Source: Argentina anserina (taxonomy: Eukaryota; Streptophyta; Magnoliopsida; Rosales; Rosaceae). Taken from it: DNA of 64,000 nt. Within the stretch, counting starts at the first letter, position 1, and each line of letters begins with the position of its first letter. The notes beneath the pieces are model-generated. The model made no database searches, was not told the DNA's origin, and saw nothing but the letters and a program-made list of their open reading frames with translations. This document shows positions 63,413-64,000 of the stretch, one piece after another. A program made the position numbers and the translations under genes. The stretch is from positions 26,722,001 through 26,786,000 of the forward strand of contig NC_065876.1 of NCBI RefSeq assembly GCF_933775445.1, given 5' to 3'.

Positions 63413-64000
63413 TGTTGATTTACTACTAACTTGTTGGATATTTAAATGCGAGTGACCCTTATTTATACAAGTTTCAGTTATGGGTTAAGTTTGAGTTTGT
63501 TTCTGCAGTTTTCTTTGTTGCATACCGACACTGTTTGATCGGGTATATCACATACTTTCCTTATTGGCTGTTACATCGGGAATGTTGGGCTGTTATGCAT
63601 AACCACTTTATCCGATTTTCAGATGTTAAGATTCTATGCCTGCACCAACAAATTGCACTGAGATAAACTATATATGGTTATCCTATTTTTGGACCAGGTT
63701 GTCTTTGGAATAATCTCCACACCTGTAAAACCTATTATATGGTTAAGTGCTCACAGGGACACAAGACATCAACAATCAGTCAAATTGATGGCCTCCCTAC
63801 TTTGGCAAACCTCTCATAGGAAAGCTTAGCTTAACAAGATCACAAACCAGATTAACCCAGCCTTATCTATAACCATCAAGCATAAATTGTCTTACAGCTG
63901 TGCCATCAATAAAAACCTGACCACGATAATTGTCAAAAAGCTCCAATCTTTATTAGGGGAAGGTGTAAGATCTTGACAACAAAGGCTAAGTTTCCCTTGC
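63413..64000. other. Right edge, no supported gene
   Basis: Presumed promoter of the RALF-like gene followed by AT-rich sequence. I see no coding exon or RNA gene. Confidence 0.4.

Overview
The window is nuclear DNA of a flowering plant. Genes have many short exons with GT-AG introns in AT-rich sequence. Protein families are plant-specific (thylakoid TL29, ITN1-like ankyrin/PGG, RALF-like peptide, plant-type H3.3), and LTR retrotransposons, a LINE fragment and MITEs fill much of the rest. It looks like a eudicot; an ankyrin/PGG gene with a retrotransposon-gag-like first exon makes me favour Rosaceae, but that is inference.

Layout. 1-9.3 kb: a decayed Ty3/gypsy (Tat/Ogre-like) element on the plus strand (leader repeats, PBS, gag, protease, start of RT). 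It runs at about 6650 into an inverted pol fragment (rest of RT, RNase H), followed on the minus strand by a broken two-exon cellular-type gene fragment. 9.3-17.4 kb: gene-poor, with one hAT-like MITE. 17.5-22.2 kb: a complete 12-exon GT106/O-fucosyltransferase-family gene (522 aa). 22.9-27.0 kb: a complete 11-exon TL29 gene (340 aa). 27.28-32.54 kb: a Ty1/copia element on the minus strand with both LTRs, PBS, PPT and a 5-bp target duplication, but broken ORFs. 33.8-35.3 kb: a copia 3' fragment interrupted by a solo LTR. 35.8-44.0 kb: a complete 8-exon minus-strand ankyrin/PGG gene (1125 aa). 44.8-54.2 kb: MITEs, a 5'-truncated LINE with a 17-bp target duplication, microsatellites and a copia LTR. 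56.1-60.2 kb: a complete 10-exon organellar seryl-tRNA synthetase gene on the minus strand (523 aa). 61.6-62.6 kb: a histone H3.3 gene (136 aa) with a leader intron. 63.2-63.4 kb: a convergent RALF-like peptide gene.

The gene models were built by hand from splice signals. In each multi-exon gene the summed exon length is a multiple of three and phases agree across every junction. The genes do not form an operon or cluster; they are ordinary independent plant loci (cell-wall glycosylation, thylakoid, organellar translation, chromatin, signalling). I found no unknown multi-gene system. The most interesting items are the gag-like/ankyrin/PGG fusion with its duplicated ankyrin exon, the inverted retroelement junction, and several transposon insertions whose boundaries can be read to the base.
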